Source: Epiperipatus broadwayi
Taxonomy: Eukaryota; Onychophora; Udeonychophora; Euonychophora; Peripatidae
Reading direction: 5' to 3'
Assembly: GCA_028023455.1 (NCBI GenBank)
Contig: JAQFVV010012424.1
Location: 912,001 to 976,000 of the forward strand
DNA length: 64,000 nt
Part shown: one piece after another, positions 58,921-64,000 of the stretch
Layout of the letters: every line of letters begins with the position of its first letter
How positions within the stretch are numbered: position 1 is the stretch's first letter
The notes under the pieces: generated by a model
Databases searched by the model: none
Seen by the model: the letters and a program-made list of their open reading frames with translations, nothing else
What the model was told of the DNA's origin: nothing
Position numbers and translations under genes: made by a program

Positions 58921-59489
58921 ATAATGTTAGTAAATATAATGAATTAAATTTTGTAAAAAAAGTAAGAAAGAGTTGAACACTGAATGCAACTTTAGAACAC
59001 AACTCATTGTTTTGTGGTAATGATCTTGCCTAATATACAGTTGCCATTTTATAGTATTTAATGCTAAGCTTGAGCTTGGTGTAGAGTTAATAAATTTTTG
59101 ATATGTTCAATATCTGTATGCTAAAATTATAAATCTTCACCTTCATCAATTAGCATACGACTTCTTTGTTTGTTTAAATTGTTTATTGAGAATAGAAATC
59201 TTGTTACAAATATATATGATATATTGATAAATATTTATTTTTATCTATATATAAGCTAACTTACCTACCATGCATTATTCAGGGCTTAAATCTATTATAT
59301 TCCCGATTTCTTTAAACAATGTTCAAATTGTATAAATGTAATTCAAATATTACAGGAGAGAGAATGTATCTCATTTTTAACCACCTGCAATTAATTTATA
59401 ATAATTTAGACTCTAAAAACATTGATAAATATTTATTTTTATACAGCACAGTATGACTAAAGATATTAGAAATTTTTTAACAGTGATTC

Positions 59490-60890
59490 ACAGTGCAGAA
59501 TAGTGTTAGAAATTTTCTTTTGCAACCAATCATAATAATTATTGAAGTTTGTTTTTAATTCTGTAATATTTGGTAGCTCAATAAATCTTTCCTTTACAAA
59601 ATGTTTACTAATATTTCAGTATTTGTATATGAATTTATTGTCCATTCTGGCACTTTAAATTTAGGATGATCCTCAAACATTTCCACTATATATTTATGCA
59701 GTTTTTGCATATGATTTACAAAAAGTGATACCATCTATTTCACTTTGCTTTTGTACTTTCAATAAATTTGGAAACTGACGAAATTTACTTCATCCAATGT
59801 TACATTCAAAAAGTAATAATTTTGACATAAATGTCAGTACTTGAGACTTGATTTTGATAAGTTACATTTTGCCTTTGTAATTGTAAATCCCCCCCTCCCC
59901 CATTTAACAAATCCGATAGGTATGCAATATCAGCTGAAATTGTCTTGCGTATTCCAAAAAACTTTACAATGGTGTCATAAATCAATTTAAGTATTTATTT
60001 TTTGGTAGCCAATAAATTTTACTTGGAAGTAATATTTATTCAAAACCTTAATTATTTTTAGTACAAAGTTTTTAAAAAAATATAATTGTTGAGGGAGTGG
60101 AATTTTATTTATATTAGTAATCGCGGTTTATAAAGATATATGCAATAGATCACCAATTAAAAGTCAGCAATGAATAATGTAATGAAAAGTAATAATATTT
60201 GACACAACGTTTTCTAAATAAGACTGCATGGTCTACTATTGATGTGTATAAGCAATTATATTTGTGACATTTGTGTTTAGAAATTTGTTCACCAACGTGA
60301 AATAAAAACACAACTTTTGCATTGGGTTCCAAATAATGATTATGTAGGCAGTAAATATTTATTACCTGAAACACTGACTTATCTAGCTGTAATGCAAATT
60401 CTATTGTTTGTAAAGGGTCATTAATGTATTTTCTGTGTTTATGGTCATTTCCACTATCCATCTTTGAATCATATCATTATTAAGTAGAATTGATTTATTA
60501 TATTATGTGATGATTTATGTAAAACTATATTAATTTCTTTAGAAATTTCAATTAAAATTAAATCTTTGCCAATTATGTGGGATTTTTTCTGTTTTGAGAT
60601 TTTGTAGATGTCCGGCAAACTATCATTATTTTATAGGAAGATAGACAACTCGTTATTCATATTGTCTAAATGAATTTTTTTAAATGTTGTAATAAACAAG
60701 AAAGCTTCGTCTTATTTGAAAATGTTTTTCTCAAATGAAATACAGTGGTATTTGTTTTTTTTTTTGGTAGTTGTAAAAAATATATTTCAAATATTCCATG
60801 CATTTGTCTATATTTTTCATTAGATTTTTTTGTAAATTTATTATTAACTTTTTTTTAAAAAAAATAGAATCAATCAGTAAAATAAATGAG
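59490..60890 (-). pseudogene. ZBED/hAT-type transposase-derived gene, decayed
   Basis: The minus strand carries scattered pieces, in family order, of the zinc-finger BED / FAM200-like proteins derived from hAT transposases. They are: KNIDKCMEYL region (about 60830), YKISKQKKSHIIGKDLIL (about 60620), NNDMIQRWIVEM (about 60475), IEFALQLDKS (about 60400), MQKLHKYIVEMFEDHPKFKV with PEWTINSY (about 59700-59640). The family pattern is Y.IAK.KKPH.IGE.L, LSNDTI.RRI.DM, FALQLDES, and F.D......PEW...PF. Numerous stops and frameshifts show that it is dead. The 103-codon open frame at 60150-60461 is one surviving block. Confidence 0.7.
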
Positions 60891-61070
60891 TAAAACAGGC
60901 AAAACTCACTATACTTATTGCCACACACAGCAAGCTAGAGTAATCAATGGATGCCAGAAGGCTTGTGAATAGGCACTAGATGGGGATTTTATGCACAAGC
61001 CTTCTGGCATCCATTGATTACTCTAGCTTGCTGTATGTGGCAATATGTATAGTGAGTTTTGGCTGTTTTA
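60891..61070. mobile_element. Palindromic element, 77-bp arms
   Basis: The left arm 60891-60967 and right arm 60994-61070 are reverse complements at about 74 of 77 positions, with a 26-bp spacer containing GGCACTAGATGGGGATTTT. The outer ends read TAAAACAGG. Related partial copies lie at 58818-58920 and 23362-23414. No protein is encoded, so this is a foldback/MITE-type element, here beside the ZBED remnant. Confidence 0.88.
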
Positions 61071-62240
61071 ATAACAGTTATAAGCAAGCATAAGAAGTGA
61101 TGACCACGTGATGTTTATTGGCTTAAATAAATTATTTTGTTAAATTGTTTAATAATGAAAACTAATATTATTAAAATGTTAATCACATCATTACAATGGA
61201 GTCATATCATAGCATACAACATTTTAAAGTAATCAATATGTAAACGTAAATGAAACAGTGTATTTTCTTATCTAAGTTAACATTCAGTAACTGTAAGTTT
61301 AACCTCTTTTGTAGAAGTGATAACTTTATGTAGCATGTACTGGCATTTTAAGTGCTCATTGACAGCAAAGTTGTCAAATAATTATCAGATTGTGTTTGAA
61401 AATCCACTGCAATTCATTTATAGCAATATAATATTGTATAACTTGAATTATATTGAATCATATGCTATTCAGGGGATAACAGTGCCCCATTGATTGTTAC
61501 TGGATTAGAAAGAAATTGGCAGTAGTGTGAAAAAAATTTAAAGTTTTTTTTTTTTTTAAGTAGGTTAAAAGTTGTATTAGTAAGCTTTTGAAAAATAATA
61601 ATGATATTACACAAAATGAAAATATGCTGCCTTTTCTCTAATGTTAATAGTTTGCAAAGGGAATGAATTTGGAGTTGATTTATTTATATACAATAAAAAA
61701 TAAAAGCAAAAGGAAACATGAATCATTTGGTTGAGATATCTATAAAGCCATCTTTTATTTACCATTAAATCCTTATCACAAAAAGTCTTATATCTTAATA
61801 ATTCTCTTTAGGGCATTATATATATATTTCTAAATTATTAATTAGGATTAAATGAGAAGGTGGTTTACAAGTTGATAAGTGTGTTAATATGTGATGTCAT
61901 TTTTGAGGAGAAAAGTTTTGTATGTGATAACTTAAATATGGTTAAAATCTTAGTATAAAGCTAGAGATATTTCCAAGTATTTATTTATGAATTATATAGA
62001 AAAATATTTCTGTATAGAAATTAATTTTTTTTAAAGAAAGAGTTTTATAAAATGATTCTTTTTAACGTGAACTATTAAGATGTGAACTTGGTTTTTGTGA
62101 TGAGGATTTAGAAATAAGTGAAAATGGTTTGTAAAATTAGAAATACTGAAGTATTATATTTTTGAAAAAAAAAAAGAAAAGAATGGGGATTTGATTTTTT
62201 ATTTTATTCAATTTTTTCTCAGATTCCTCTTTAATTATTT
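61071..62240. other. AT-rich intergenic stretch, nothing recognised
   Basis: There is no open frame with coding character, no clear repeat boundary and no RNA motif. Only homopolymer and (TA)n runs are seen. Confidence 0.7.
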
Positions 62241-62249
62241 CTATTCATA

Positions 62250-63810
62250 GTTGATGTCATCATTGAGCATCCAGAAAAATATTGTAGCAATATATGCAAA
62301 GATATTGAAAATAGAACTAATTTGAAAAACACAAGAACTATCTTTCAGGGTATATGTGAGATCAGAAGGAAGTTTCAGCCACAAAGTGGATTTATTGAAA
62401 ATGTGGTAGATTAAAACAGAAACAACTCGGATCTCACAGATTATGGAAGGAAGGTGAAAAAACCCACCCATCATAAAGACATCTATTGAAACTTTTTTGA
62501 AGAGGTATTTTAAAATTATCATTAATAGAAGATTAACCCCTTGATCATTATCAGAAATTAAGGCCACTAGAATTGACAAAATCACATAAGTTTGCAGGAA
62601 ATTGAAGAATCCATAAAATACTGAATAAGTAAAGCTGGTTAACTTGTTAAACTACTTGATCAGCTGCATATTGAAAGAAATGAATTTTTCCAAATCAAAA
62701 GTTTGGCAGCATGACAACTATCATACTATATCTTATATCACATGCAAATATGATTATTCTGAAAATCATGCAACTTGGATTAGAATCTTAGATTGAAAGA
62801 GAACTGTGAAATATATAAGCTATTTCAGAAATAGAACCAGAGACACTATTTCAAATGAACATTAAATAATAGGAAAGGTCAAAGAATACTATAAAGAAGT
62901 GATTTTGGTGAGATTTTTTGATTCAGTTGGTTGTATAAATTGTGGAATGTCCTTAGGAAAATGGATAAACTGGAATATTGCTTTGTTCTTAGACTAAATT
63001 TTCATGTGGATTAGGAACTAAGGTTTAAACAGGCTATGATGACATTTTCTAAAAGACAGGATTGAATATTACAATTCTATTATCAAATAGATAATTAGGT
63101 AATTCAGATTGGGAATAGACAAGCATGGATTTAGTGGGGAAGAACATGAACAATTTAAGATATATTCCATTTTTAACAATGAAAAAATTATCAGATTTTT
63201 CTTAGGAAAATTTAAAATCAGCAGATGGGATTACAGAAAAATATGAAAAAAATTGTGATAATAGGATCAATATTTAGCATTAAAATTAATAAGGAAAGCA
63301 TAGAAAATGCTTCGCAATTTTTTATGCTTTTTAAAATTATTTATCAAATCCAATTATCAAGATTCTTACAGGTTAATACTGGGTAGAGTTATAATAAAAA
63401 AACAAACTAGAAAATATTTTTAATGGAATGCCATAATCTTTAAAATGAAGAGAAGTTGTTTGATATATTATGCTTCCTGATGTTTCTGAACTGTGGTACT
63501 GGTGAATGCTTTTGCAAATTCCTTGTAACAGAAAATAAAACAACTGAATAATCAACCAGTTTAAACCCAGCGAGTGTCTGAATCTCATTACCCAGGTTGA
63601 AATTGTTCTATCATTATGTCACCAAGTGATCTAATTTTTTTAGAAAAATATATAATGCTTAGAAGATTGCTGATAAAAAAAAAAAGGATGACCAGCAATA
63701 AAATGGATGGACTTCATAATAGTGAATGTTCTTTTAAGCAACCTAAAAAAACTGAACAGATGAAAGGGTTTTGTAAAAAAAATTTTATTCACCGAGTGCT
63801 ATAAGACAAT
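62250..63810 (+). mobile_element. RTE/BovB-like LINE, heavily decayed
   Basis: The clearest part is the plus-strand tail 63640-63810: LEKYIMLRRLLIKKKRMTSN and KMDGLHNSECSFKQ, matching the LEK.LMLGKI.GKR..GR...RW.D tail after LINE reverse transcriptases. Upstream the plus strand gives NTRTIFQGICEIRRKFQPQS near 62330, DLTDYGRKV, FFEEVF, IEESIKY near 62600 and DKHGFSGEE near 63120. These fit the order of an RTE-type RT start and its GF.KGR block. Stops are frequent. The 114-codon minus-strand open frame at 62241-62585 is treated as a shadow. Confidence 0.5.
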
Positions 63811-64000
63811 GTTGAGTTAGTGACATCTAATAGTACTATCTACTCTAGCTTTTAAAAACCTTCTAAAGACTTGCTATAAAAAAAAAAAATTTAAGTGAAA
63901 TTTATTTTAATATTAAAATGTTTGTTCATGAAAATTCTAATTACATGACTGCTTATTTAATAATATTTCATTAGTATGTACTTTAGTAAGTATTACTCCA

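Noticed and set aside
62241-62585. Minus-strand membrane-protein-like open frame of 114 codons
   Set aside because: The plus strand gives ordered LINE blocks, and I recognise no transporter or receptor motif in the minus frame.
1-64000. CRISPR arrays, rRNA genes, bacterial operons or phage
   Set aside because: No regularly spaced repeats with unique spacers, no rRNA sequence and no prokaryotic gene layout; the window is eukaryotic.

Overview
The window is an AT-rich (by eye about three-quarters A+T) piece of an animal nuclear genome, most likely an invertebrate. The reasons are spliceosomal introns with GT/AG borders, short exons (60-264 nt) in introns of 1.3-15 kb, and many decayed mobile elements of metazoan type: Penelope-like elements, RTE-type LINEs, hAT/ZBED, a Tigger/pogo-like element and foldback MITEs. 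I cannot name the species; a mollusc, a chelicerate or another AT-rich invertebrate would fit.

There is one recognisable host gene. The + strand carries the 3' half of NAA35 (MAK10), the large auxiliary subunit of the NatC N-terminal acetyltransferase. Eight exons at 81-247, 8019-8184, 9459-9637, 24504-24589, 27989-28107, 42927-43190, 50025-50105 and 54697-54756 splice in frame into about 373 C-terminal codons plus a stop. A poly(A) signal lies at 54965. The 5' half of the gene is outside the window. No second host gene is visible in 55-64 kb.

The rest is intron and downstream sequence filled with mobile DNA. Intron 1 (248-8018) has two minus-strand LINE tails, a minus-strand Penelope RT, a 1.25 kb foldback cluster combining hammerhead-ribozyme-like motifs with tRNA-like segments, a Penelope GIY-YIG fragment and a LINE endonuclease remnant. 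Intron 3 (9638-24503) has a second Penelope fragment ending in a hammerhead-like motif, a nearly whole Penelope element (12512-16330) with a 26-bp direct flanking repeat and inverted and direct terminal copies, a well-formed hammerhead motif at 16.4 kb, and a satellite block at 20.2-22.3 kb. Intron 4 has a diverged tandem duplication and a palindromic MITE. Intron 5 (28108-42926) has a Tigger/pogo-like element with 22-bp inverted termini, a foldback element, a 2.6 kb unit flanked by 15-bp direct repeats, and a degenerate hammerhead motif. Introns 6 and 7 are mostly featureless. Downstream of NAA35 lie a 130-bp palindrome, a hammerhead-like motif joined to half of a palindromic element, a decayed ZBED/hAT gene, a full copy of the palindrome and a decayed LINE.

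The most interesting signal is a dispersed set of hammerhead-like motifs in at least five places. They share a CTGATGA/GAAA core, a 3-6 bp stem II, a tiny 2-3 bp stem III and often a CCAA/TTGG stem I. One set is physically joined to tRNA-like sequence. Self-cleaving motifs of this minimal type are known from Penelope-like elements and retrozymes; the composite arrangement here deserves testing.
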